From an uncultured Bacteroidia bacterium (lineage in GTDB: Bacteria > Bacteroidota > Bacteroidia > Bacteroidales > ML635J-15): a stretch of 64,000 nt of DNA. Under the pieces are notes generated by a model. That model did no database searches, was not told the DNA's origin, and saw nothing but the letters and a program-made list of their open reading frames with translations. Both the position numbers and the translations under genes were made by a program. Below, piece by piece: positions 29,042 through 36,492 of the stretch (within the stretch, counting starts at the first letter, position 1; each line of letters begins with the position of its first letter). The stretch lies in NCBI GenBank assembly GCA_902791865.1, contig CADAXK010000002.1, positions 415,974 through 479,973 on the forward strand, in the 5' to 3' direction.

Positions 29042-31927
29042 TTATTCATCGCATACTGGTGTTCCTAGCCTTGTCGGCGACATTGGATTATTCGGGCAAT
29101 ACTCACCTGTTCCAACAGGCATCACCGCAAAATTGTACGGCTGTCCGTTGGTTAGTTCTGGTATTGTCATCGGCGAAGTCGCATTTGGAATACTCCATAC
29201 ATTACTTGTACTGCTGTTTGGGTCGTTCACACCATAATATAAAGTATAGGAACTTGCATGTGATATAGAATTCCAGGAAACAGTCACCGAACGATCGGTC
29301 TGGGAAGTAACGGTAAGCGTAGGCTGAGCAAGCTCAGTGCAGCAAACAATGACCGATATATCAATACTTGCGGTCACCTCGCAACCGCTTGCAGTGGTAG
29401 CAGTAACCCTATATGTGGTATTTGTTGTTGGACTTACAGAAATACTTTGCGTATGAGCTCCAGTTGACCAAGAATACGAAGCGAATCCCGCACCAGCATC
29501 AATGGTTGTGCCTTCTCCCCTACAAATGCTGGTACCTGCAGCAGATACCATATTCAAAACACCATTTACAACTGTATTCTCTATTACCATTGCCCTAGTA
29601 CAAGTACTGCTAGTGGAATATTGATATCCTCCTCCAATATTGGTATGATTCTGACTTTGACCTGCATAATACAAATAAATTTGGTTGTCGCTCGGACTAT
29701 ATGTTTCAAATCCGCCATAATAAGTGCTTGCATAGTAACTCAACCAAATCAACTCGTTGTACTGCGAAAGCTGGGCGAAAAAGGTATTGGTACTTGAACC
29801 GGAATAGCCATTATTATAATACCCGTCCACAGGTATAGCTGTCATTGCCGTTGCATTAGCCTCACCACATAGCCACAGGTTGTCCGACGGATCCTTATAT
29901 ATTCGCTTCATAGCGGTGTAGCCATTACCCCCAAAATATGTGGAATAATCCACACTACTTGTCCCATTCGCATTTGTATTTATTCGGAACATATATCCAT
30001 TCTGAGTCCCCGAGACATTGCTACTAACAGAGCCTGAGATTGTCCCTCTGTAATAACCACAAACATCTGGTGGACTTACGTGAGGGAAATCTGCACTATA
30101 AGTATGACCTGTCACATACAGACGATTTTGCGAATCAAGTTCTATATCACCGTTTGCTGCTCCAACATTTATCTTGTCGAATCCAGCACCGCCAATATAT
30201 CCGCCCCAAGCAGGAACAGGCTGGTTGCTCGAATTGAACTTCATATAGAACATATCGTCCTGTCCACGATTGGTATATGTTGCAGAAATCAGTGCGGTAG
30301 AAAACCTGTAGTTGCTACTGGTCCACATTTCATCGCCAACAATATACAGCGCCCCGTCTGTACCAATCTCTACATCGCTTGCCCTTCCAGTCGAATTTGT
30401 ATCGTAGTTCCCAGTTACCAAAGTTTGAACAGGCAACCACGTTGACCACAGCATAGCTCCTGCTGCTGAAAATTCCATAACATACGAATATCTATAGCTT
30501 TGTGTCTCAGAAGCTCCTGCCACAATAGAACCTTGGTATCCAGAACCACTTGGTATTTGTGCAAGTTGACTTCCATATCTAGTAAAATCACGGTAGTAAA
30601 AAGAAGATCCCGCCTGACCGACAAGATAAACAGAACCACTTGCGTTTACTGCCATATCGTATGTTTCAAGGTTTATGCCCCTATCAAGTAGAGTTGCCCA
30701 CTGCCGTGTATTGTTAGAATCGAACATAAGTAAGAAACCTCGCTTGCCACCAGTGAATGTATAACTACCGCTAGTAGCATTAGACCAATTCAGATTGTAA
30801 GCGCCAGAACGTGTCTGCAACGGGAATCCCGACGATCCAGTACTGCCAGCAACGTATAGCCTATCGTTATTTTCATCATACAATACTGCACCGTCTATAT
30901 CGTCATCAGCATCACCACCATACTGGCACACCCATAATAAATCACCTGATAGTTTAAACTTTGAAATAATTATATCATTATTACTTGCAGTTACTCCATA
31001 ATGATTGTTCGTAGATGCCGAATTAAGATAATTGGACACTTCGGTAGCATTTGGACTCCATTCCCAGTCTGCATAATAGAAAATACTTCCATTAGAATTA
31101 TGCACAATATCTCCCCATGTTCCATAACCATTGTACTCAAGATGGCTAGTCCATGTAATTCCCGGATCTATAACAAGCGTACCTTCTCTATTGTAATCAT
31201 CAACAAAAAACTTAACAATATTATCTTCTACAATATATTTTGTTTCAACATTTGCATCATTGCACGACGAAACCGGTAGCATATCCACAAAATTGAATTC
31301 TCCAGCATCAAACGTAACGCCCGCTTCCGACAACTTCAGATTTTCAACTCCTTCCCATGCAATTTTAATATCCTCGACATTGCCACCTCTACGCACAATG
31401 AAATTGTATTTCAGTTTGCTTCCATCATAATAAAATTCAAGGTCAACATTAGGATATATGTTGGAATAAAGGATTTTAGAATACGACATTGCACTAAGAA
31501 TACCATCGGGACAATGAGCCAAATAATAATCAAACTTTGTTTCCTGCTCATCAACACCAATTACTTTCACATCTGGACTTGAGTTGAGGAAACGCATATC
31601 GAAATGATACGAATAGGTAACTGCAGAATGCTTCAAAGCCTCATTATCATTTCCCTTTCTGCGAGCTTCAAGCGAAGCCTCATTGTCAACATAATGGACT
31701 TCCTGCGTTACAAAAGTCACCTTATCGGTACAAAAATAGGCAAACAACTGATTTCCTTTCCACGAAAATTTCAGATATTCAGGATTTGCATTCTGCCCTT
31801 TTTCTTCTACAAAAAGCATATTCCTGTCTTTGGACAGAACTTCCGATCCTAATATGTTATGAGACACGAACAGACACACAATCAACAACATAGCGCATCC
31901 GCTCATTTTACTATAGCACACTTTCAT
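29042..31927 (-). CDS. Secreted 961-residue beta-propeller (SBBP-type) protein, FN3 C-terminus; first gene of the giant operon
   Basis: After a signal peptide ('AMLLIVCLFVSHNILGS') come ~230 residues like the DUF7948 domain of Bacteroidetes surface proteins. These include 'NPEYLKFSWKGNQLFAYF' and 'YSKILYSNIYPNVDLEFYYD'. Repeated propeller blades of SBBP type follow at about residues 300-760 ('DVEIGTDGALYIVGDE', 'DIELDSQNRLYVTGHT', 'FGGNGYTAMKRIYKDPSDNLWLCGEA'). Next are an Ig-like unit related to the 71-residue repeats of the giant ('SVSPTTNTTYRVTA') and one FN3 domain ending '...RLGTPVCDE'. As in the next gene, no known T9SS tail follows. A promoter is visible upstream. Probably a surface or periplasmic partner of the giant protein; that is inference. 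Confidence 0.83.
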   Translation of the reverse strand: MKVCYSKMSGCAMLLIVCLFVSHNILGSEVLSKDRNMLFVEEKGQNANPEYLKFSWKGNQLFAYFCTDKVTFVTQEVHYVDNEASLEARRKGNDNEALKHSAVTYSYHFDMRFLNSSPDVKVIGVDEQETKFDYYLAHCPDGILSAMSYSKILYSNIYPNVDLEFYYDGSKLKYNFIVRRGGNVEDIKIAWEGVENLKLSEAGVTFDAGEFNFVDMLPVSSCNDANVETKYIVEDNIVKFFVDDYNREGTLVIDPGITWTSHLEYNGYGTWGDIVHNSNGSIFYYADWEWSPNATEVSNYLNSASTNNHYGVTASNNDIIISKFKLSGDLLWVCQYGGDADDDIDGAVLYDENNDRLYVAGSTGSSGFPLQTRSGAYNLNWSNATSGSYTFTGGKRGFLLMFDSNNTRQWATLLDRGINLETYDMAVNASGSVYLVGQAGSSFYYRDFTRYGSQLAQIPSGSGYQGSIVAGASETQSYRYSYVMEFSAAGAMLWSTWLPVQTLVTGNYDTNSTGRASDVEIGTDGALYIVGDEMWTSSNYRFSTALISATYTNRGQDDMFYMKFNSSNQPVPAWGGYIGGAGFDKINVGAANGDIELDSQNRLYVTGHTYSADFPHVSPPDVCGYYRGTISGSVSSNVSGTQNGYMFRINTNANGTSSVDYSTYFGGNGYTAMKRIYKDPSDNLWLCGEANATAMTAIPVDGYYNNGYSGSSTNTFFAQLSQYNELIWLSYYASTYYGGFETYSPSDNQIYLYYAGQSQNHTNIGGGYQYSTSSTCTRAMVIENTVVNGVLNMVSAAGTSICRGEGTTIDAGAGFASYSWSTGAHTQSISVSPTTNTTYRVTATTASGCEVTASIDISVIVCCTELAQPTLTVTSQTDRSVTVSWNSISHASSYTLYYGVNDPNSSTSNVWSIPNATSPMTIPELTNGQPYNFAVMPVGTGEYCPNNPMSPTRLGTPVCDE

Positions 31928-31959
31928 ACCTAATTTAATTTAAACCTGCAATTTAGCAA

Positions 31960-31991
31960 CAAATTTCCATATAGCATAAAACTTTTTCAAA
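31960..31991 (-). promoter_or_regulatory. Promoter of the giant surface-protein operon
   Basis: On the minus strand TTTG (31988-31991) lies 20 nt before GAAATTTG (31960-31967), a 7/8 match to TAnnTTTG. The leader to the first ATG at 31927 would be about 26 nt. Confidence 0.5.
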
Positions 31992-32064
31992 CCACATACT
32001 TATTATTATACTTATTCACAACTATTTGTTAATTGCTTTTGTTTTTTACCTATTAAAATAAGTG

Positions 32065-32148
32065 AACAGGCTAGCTGAGAGACGACATTAATGCCTAACA
32101 CTTTTTGGGAAATGGCTGTTAGCCAGTCAGCCTGTTGGCCTTTTAGCC
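32065..32148. repeat. Octamer tandem repeat and inverted repeat between the giant operon and ptb
   Basis: The 417-bp spacer between the divergent transcription units contains four head-to-tail octamers of consensus TGTTAGCC at 32117-32148. A 13-bp inverted match (11/13) links 32065-32077 (AACAGGCTAGCTG) and 32124-32136. The flanks TTTTTGG (32102-32108) and CCAAAAA (32152-32158) also pair, so the block could fold into a compound hairpin. The rest of the spacer holds the two promoters and AT-rich DNA; no gene was seen. Confidence 0.5.
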
Positions 32149-32274
32149 CCACCAAAAACAATGTTCTTAAACACTTTTAAAGGCAATCGGAACAGCGAAC
32201 TTATTAAGGTTGTTAAAGTTATGTTTTATCAACAAAAACAAGCGCCGAAATTTTGATAAAAAAAAATTATCCCG

Positions 32275-32306
32275 TTGATTAGTTTCGCAAAAAATTATTA
32301 TTTTAG
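32275..32306 (+). promoter_or_regulatory. Probable promoter of ptb-buk
   Basis: TTG (32275-32277) is followed after 21 nt by TATTTTAG (32299-32306), a partial match to the -7 box, with the same spacing as in front of tsaD. Leader about 35 nt. Confidence 0.4.
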
Positions 32307-32344
32307 TCGCACTTTAAAATTAACGGATTAATAAAATTTAACCT

Positions 32345-33253
32345 ATGGATATTAAAAAATTAGATGACGTCTTAACCGTCCTCAAGACAAGGGAAAAGAA
32401 GAGATTGGTTGCTGCATACGCAAACGACGACCACACAATCGAAGCAGTTTACAATGCAATTCAGGAAGGCATAGTTGAAGGTACATTGGTAGGCGACGAA
32501 GCTACAATCAAGGAAGTTTGTGCTCGCCACAACTTCGACGTTAGCAAGTTCCGCATCGTTCAGGAAGCTGACGAAAACAAGGCTGGTGCCGTTGCTGTAT
32601 CGCTCATCAACAAGGGCGAAGGCGACATCCTCATGAAGGGTCTCCTCAGCACCGACAAGTACATGCGCGCTATCCTCAACAAGGAAACTGGACTTATGCC
32701 AGGTCCAAAGGCTGTTCTTTCGCATGTTACCGTTTTTGAAATCCCATCGTACCACAAGCTGTTGGTAGCAGGTGATGTTGCTATTATCCCCGCTCCAGAC
32801 CTGAACCAGAAGATTGCTATCTGCAATTATGTAATCAAAGTTGCAAAGTCGTTGCAGATTGAAACTCCAAAGGTTGCAATGCTTGCTGCTACCGAGCAGA
32901 TGCTTCCAGGAATGCAGGCATGCGTTGACGCTGCTATCATCTCAAAGATGGCTGAACGCGGACAAATTAAGGGCGCTTTGGTCGACGGACCTTTGGCTCT
33001 CGATGTTTCTATCAACAAGGAATGCGCACAGACCAAGAAGCTCACAAGCGCTGTTGCCGGTGATGCCGACTGCATCGTATTCCCCAACATCGAATCGGGC
33101 AACGTATTCTACAAGAGCATAACCAAGTTTGGCGGTGGAAACCTCGGCGCAATGGTAATGGGCGCAAAGGTTCCTTGCGTTCTCACTTCGCGTGGCGACT
33201 CTGCAAAGTCGAAGATGTACTCAATCGCTCTTGCAGCACTTGCAGCTAAATAA
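32345..33253 (+). CDS. ptb: Phosphate butyryltransferase
   Basis: This 302-residue protein has the length and motifs of the phosphate acetyl/butyryltransferase family: 'GDILMKGLLSTDKYMRAIL', 'LVDGPLALDVSIN', 'DCIVFPNIESGNVFYKS'. It converts butyryl-CoA and phosphate to butyryl-phosphate in the cytoplasm. The butyrate kinase gene follows after 23 bp, which separates it from a true phosphotransacetylase. Third positions lean to C/G compared with neighbouring surface genes, as expected for a highly expressed enzyme. Confidence 0.92.
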   Translation: MDIKKLDDVLTVLKTREKKRLVAAYANDDHTIEAVYNAIQEGIVEGTLVGDEATIKEVCARHNFDVSKFRIVQEADENKAGAVAVSLINKGEGDILMKGLLSTDKYMRAILNKETGLMPGPKAVLSHVTVFEIPSYHKLLVAGDVAIIPAPDLNQKIAICNYVIKVAKSLQIETPKVAMLAATEQMLPGMQACVDAAIISKMAERGQIKGALVDGPLALDVSINKECAQTKKLTSAVAGDADCIVFPNIESGNVFYKSITKFGGGNLGAMVMGAKVPCVLTSRGDSAKSKMYSIALAALAAK

Positions 33254-33276
33254 GTAATCATTAACACAAAAGATAT

Positions 33277-34377
33277 ATGGAATTAAAGAAGAATAAAAGC
33301 TTAATAATCAATCCAGGCGCAACTTCGACCAAGGCTTCGATATTTGAGGGAGAAACCGAAATCTTCACCGAAAACATCAAGCACCCAATCGAAGAAATTC
33401 AGCAGTACAAAGAGGTTGCCGACCAGTTCGAATACCGCAAGAATGCTATCCTCGACATGGTTAAGAAGCACGGAATCAGCACGGATGAGATTGCAATAGT
33501 AGTTGGTCGTGGCGGTCTTACCCGTCCATGCGAATCGGGAACCTACCGCGTTGATGAACTTATGCTTCAGGAATGCCGCGCAGGTATTCAGGGTAAACAT
33601 GCTTGCAACCTCGGAGCTCTCATTTCCGACAGTATTGCAAAGGAAATCGGCCTCGAATGCGCATACATCGCTGACCCGGGTATCGTTGACGAGCGTCCAG
33701 AATACGCAAAGATTACCGGTCATCCCGAGTTCGACCTCGACCCGACACGCGAAGGCGTTATCTGGCACTGCCTCAACCAGAAGATGACGGCAAAGCTCTA
33801 CGCCCGCGAAATCGGCAAGACCTACGAAGACCTCAACCTTATCATCGCTCACATGGGCGGTGGCGTTTCGGTTGGTGTTCACCAGCACGGACGTTGCGTT
33901 GAAGTTAACCGCGCACTCTGCGGTCTCGGTCCATTCTCGCCTACCCGCTCTGGCTCCATCAACGCCAGCAAGCTTATCGAAGTTTGCTTCAGCGGAAAGT
34001 ACGACATGGCAAAGGTTAAGAAGATGGTAACTGCCGAAGGCGGTTTCGTTGCTTACCTTGGCACAAACGACGCATACAAGGTAGAAGTTGACGCTCTCAA
34101 CGGCGACCCGAAGAGCAAACTTCTTGTTGATGCATTCTGCTATCAGGTTGCTTTGGAAATCAGCCGTCTTGCAGCAGTAGTTCGTGGCAAAGTTGATGCT
34201 ATCATCCTCACCGGCGGTATTGCATACAGCAAGCCGTGGATGCAGCAGATTACCGACCAGATTAGCTGGATTACTCCTAACGTAAAGATTTACAAGGGCG
34301 AAAACGAAATGCTTGCTCTTGCAATCTGCGGAAACGAAGTTCTCAACGGAACCGGTACCGTAAAGGAATATAAGTAA
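33277..34377 (+). CDS. buk: Butyrate kinase
   Basis: This 366-residue protein is of the ASKHA acetate/butyrate kinase family, with 'IINPGATSTKASIF' at the N-terminus, 'IIAHMGGGVSVGVHQHGR' (phosphate/adenosine binding) and 'AIILTGGIAYSKPW'. The 'DPGIVDERPEYAKITGHP' segment is of the butyrate kinase rather than acetate kinase type. It makes butyrate and ATP from butyryl-phosphate and ADP. With ptb it forms the terminal, energy-yielding step of butyrate fermentation, although related branched-chain acyl-phosphates may also be used. Ends at a hairpin terminator. Confidence 0.93.
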   Translation: MELKKNKSLIINPGATSTKASIFEGETEIFTENIKHPIEEIQQYKEVADQFEYRKNAILDMVKKHGISTDEIAIVVGRGGLTRPCESGTYRVDELMLQECRAGIQGKHACNLGALISDSIAKEIGLECAYIADPGIVDERPEYAKITGHPEFDLDPTREGVIWHCLNQKMTAKLYAREIGKTYEDLNLIIAHMGGGVSVGVHQHGRCVEVNRALCGLGPFSPTRSGSINASKLIEVCFSGKYDMAKVKKMVTAEGGFVAYLGTNDAYKVEVDALNGDPKSKLLVDAFCYQVALEISRLAAVVRGKVDAIILTGGIAYSKPWMQQITDQISWITPNVKIYKGENEMLALAICGNEVLNGTGTVKEYK

Positions 34378-34391
34378 TCGGTATCTTACAT

Positions 34392-34426
34392 AAAAAATGG
34401 GAATCCGAAGAGGGTTTCCATTTTTT
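34392..34426 (+). terminator. Terminator of ptb-buk
   Basis: The stem AAAAAATGGGAATCC pairs with GGGTTTCCATTTTTT (two G-T wobble positions) around a 5-nt loop, and ends in six T, 14 bp after the buk stop. Confidence 0.85.
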
Positions 34427-34452
34427 GTAATATCAAAAATAAACTAATCACC

Positions 34453-35322
34453 ATGGAAAACAACTTCGCAATACAACTCTTTGAAAACAAGAAAGTGCGC
34501 ATCGTATGGGACGCAGAAAAGGAGAAATATTATTTCTCGGTGGTGGATATAATAGAGGTACTTACAGATAGTCCACGCCCAAGAAAATATTGGAGTGCAT
34601 TGAAAACCAAGTTAAAAGAAGAAGGTAATGAAACGTCCCATAAATTGGGACAGTTGAAATTGCTATCACAAGATGGAAAAAAAAGGCTTACCGATGTCGC
34701 AGATTTAGAACAAGTTTTTCGCATTATTCAGTCAATACCTTCACCTAAGGCAGAACCTTTCAAGCAATGGCTTGCCGAAGTCGGTTCGCAGCGCATAGAC
34801 CAGATGATAGACCCAGAACTGACTTTCCAGATGGCAGTGGAAGACTATCGCCGTCAAGGTTACGATGAAAAATGGATAGAAAACCGTCTGAAATCAATTC
34901 ACACACGAAATGAACTTACAAACGAATGGAAACGCTCGGGCATAAAGGAACAAAAGGACTTTGCTATTCTGACCAACATACTTACCAAAGCATGGAGTGG
35001 AATGACCACTGGAGAATACAAACAATACAAAGGTCTTACTAAAGAGAATCTGCGCGACAATATGACGACTCTCGAACTTGCACTCAACACATTGGCAGAA
35101 GCGGCAACAACGGAAATTTCCCGCCACCGCAATCCTCAGACTATGGACGAAAACAAACAAGTTGCCAAGAGTGGCGGAAACGCGGCAAATCTTGCTCGCC
35201 AAGACATTGAACGCCAGATTGGTCATAGTGTAATATCACACGAACGTGCATCTGACAACCTTATCCCAACGGAAAATATAGAAGCAATTGAACTACCATA
35301 TAATAATAACGACAACAATTAA
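34453..35322 (+). CDS. BRO-N / DinD-like protein
   Basis: This 289-residue protein begins with a BRO-N type domain (about residues 5-110: 'IQLFENKKVRIVWD...YYFSVVDIIEVLTDS...RKYWSALK'), the module found in phage antirepressors. The second half resembles the DinD damage-inducible family, with 'GIKEQKDFAILTNI', 'ATTEISRHRNPQTMDENKQ' and 'LARQDIERQIGHSVIS'. DinD of E. coli is reported to modulate RecA; whether this protein does so is unknown. No other phage gene is near, and it sits in a small metabolic cluster 12 bp before the cobalamin adenosyltransferase, so it is probably a chromosomal regulator or damage-response protein. Family assignment is good, role uncertain. Confidence 0.75.
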   Translation: MENNFAIQLFENKKVRIVWDAEKEKYYFSVVDIIEVLTDSPRPRKYWSALKTKLKEEGNETSHKLGQLKLLSQDGKKRLTDVADLEQVFRIIQSIPSPKAEPFKQWLAEVGSQRIDQMIDPELTFQMAVEDYRRQGYDEKWIENRLKSIHTRNELTNEWKRSGIKEQKDFAILTNILTKAWSGMTTGEYKQYKGLTKENLRDNMTTLELALNTLAEAATTEISRHRNPQTMDENKQVAKSGGNAANLARQDIERQIGHSVISHERASDNLIPTENIEAIELPYNNNDNN

Positions 35323-35334
35323 AAACATACCACA

Positions 35335-35895
35335 ATGAAGATATACACAAAGACAGGCGACAAAGGCACCACATCATTGGTCGGTGGAACACGCATCGAC
35401 AAGGACGACATAAGAATTGAATCGTACGGAACAATCGACGAACTGAATTCTAATATAGGTATGATTCGCAACTTCGGACTCGAAAAAGCCGACGATGATA
35501 CCATAAATATAATACAGAACAAACTTTTCAGCATCGGTTCCTTCCTTGCAACTCCCGACGAAGCCGCATACGAACAAATTGCGACTAAAATCAACAAGAT
35601 TTCCGAAAAAGATATTAACAATATCGAAAACGAGATTGACAGAATCAGCGAAAATCTTCCACCGCAGAAAGGCTTCGTATTGCCTACAGGTTGCGAGATT
35701 ACAAGCTGGTGCAACATTTCTCGTACAATATGCCGCCGTGCCGAACGCCGCATAGTCAGCCTAAGCAAAATCGGATTTATTGACAAGAATATAATGCTGT
35801 ATATCAATAGATTATCCGATTATCTATTCGTTTTGGGACGGAAATATATGGCTGTTAATAAAAAGGATGATTTTTTCTGGGATGTAAACTGCTAA
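35335..35895 (+). CDS. PduO-type cob(I)alamin adenosyltransferase
   Basis: This 186-residue protein has the two signatures of PduO-type ATP:cob(I)alamin adenosyltransferases. The N-terminal loop 'KIYTKTGDKGTTSLVGG' with 'RIESYGTIDELNSN' binds ATP, and the 'RTICRRAERRIVSL' helix lies near residue 130. It makes adenosylcobalamin in the cytoplasm, the cofactor of enzymes such as methylmalonyl-CoA mutase. No B12-dependent enzyme or cobalamin riboswitch is visible nearby. It begins 12 bp after the BRO/DinD gene and probably shares its transcript. Confidence 0.93.
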   Translation: MKIYTKTGDKGTTSLVGGTRIDKDDIRIESYGTIDELNSNIGMIRNFGLEKADDDTINIIQNKLFSIGSFLATPDEAAYEQIATKINKISEKDINNIENEIDRISENLPPQKGFVLPTGCEITSWCNISRTICRRAERRIVSLSKIGFIDKNIMLYINRLSDYLFVLGRKYMAVNKKDDFFWDVNC

Positions 35896-35957
35896 TTGCA
35901 AAAAATTTCATTATTTCGCACTCCCAAAAATAAAGGAAACAAAAAAATATTACGAAT

Positions 35958-36179
35958 ATGTATTGGACATTGGAATTAGCATCAAAACTTGAAGACGCAC
36001 CGTGGCCTGCAACAAAGGACGAACTTATCGACTATGCAATCCGCTCGGGTGCAAATCTGGAAGTTATCGAAAACCTTCAGGAAATTGAGGACGACGAAGA
36101 AATTTTCGAAAGCATAGAGGACATCTGGCCCGACTATCCTTCAAAGGATGATTTCTTCTTCAACGAGGACGAATACTAA
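35958..36179 (+). CDS. Small DUF2795 protein
   Basis: This 73-residue acidic cytoplasmic protein, 'MYWTLELASKLEDAPWPATK...LIDYAIRSGA...VIENLQE', matches the DUF2795 fold family. In Bacteroidetes it occurs as a short protein with the pattern W-P-A-T-K-x-E-L-I/L-D-Y-A. Function unknown. The C-terminal half is very rich in Asp/Glu (EIEDDEEIFESIED). It is followed by a strong terminator. Confidence 0.85.
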   Translation: MYWTLELASKLEDAPWPATKDELIDYAIRSGANLEVIENLQEIEDDEEIFESIEDIWPDYPSKDDFFFNEDEY

Positions 36180-36211
36180 AAGATTTTTTGATTATCTACC
36201 TGATAGTCAAC

Positions 36212-36245
36212 AAAAACGAACAAGATTATTTTCTTGTTCGTTTTT
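36212..36245 (+). terminator. Strong terminator after the DUF2795 gene
   Basis: A perfect 14-bp stem (AAAAACGAACAAGA / TCTTGTTCGTTTTT) with a 6-nt loop ends in a T run. It is 32 bp after the stop codon. Confidence 0.93.
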
Positions 36246-36462
36246 ATTTTATGTCATTTTTAAGCAAAATACGCTTGCTTATTTTCAAAAAAGAAATCAA
36301 ATATACTTGCTTAATTAAGAAGCTGAAGACATAAATATTCCCTACAATGCATACATATTTGTCACGTATAAAAACACAAGCCAATATCAGCACATAGTTA
36401 GCCTCCGCATTTTCGTGCAAAAAATAAATCATTTTTTATTATGGAAAAAGAAAAAAAAATCT
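36246..36462. other. Gene-free AT-rich spacer
   Basis: Apart from the terminator before it and the -7 box after it, this stretch shows no gene, repeat or RNA structure that I can support. Confidence 0.6.
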
Positions 36463-36470
36463 TAACTTTG
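36463..36470 (+). promoter_or_regulatory. -7 box of the 1256-residue surface protein gene
   Basis: TAACTTTG is a perfect TAnnTTTG match 22 nt before the ATG; the same octamer precedes the C1 peptidase and the LRR protein genes. Confidence 0.6.
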
Positions 36471-36492
36471 AGCGATTTTTTGTTTTGTCCGT

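Noticed and set aside
34453..35322. Prophage
   Set aside because: The BRO-N protein is the only phage-like gene; neighbours are metabolic and there are no integrase, capsid or attachment sequences.
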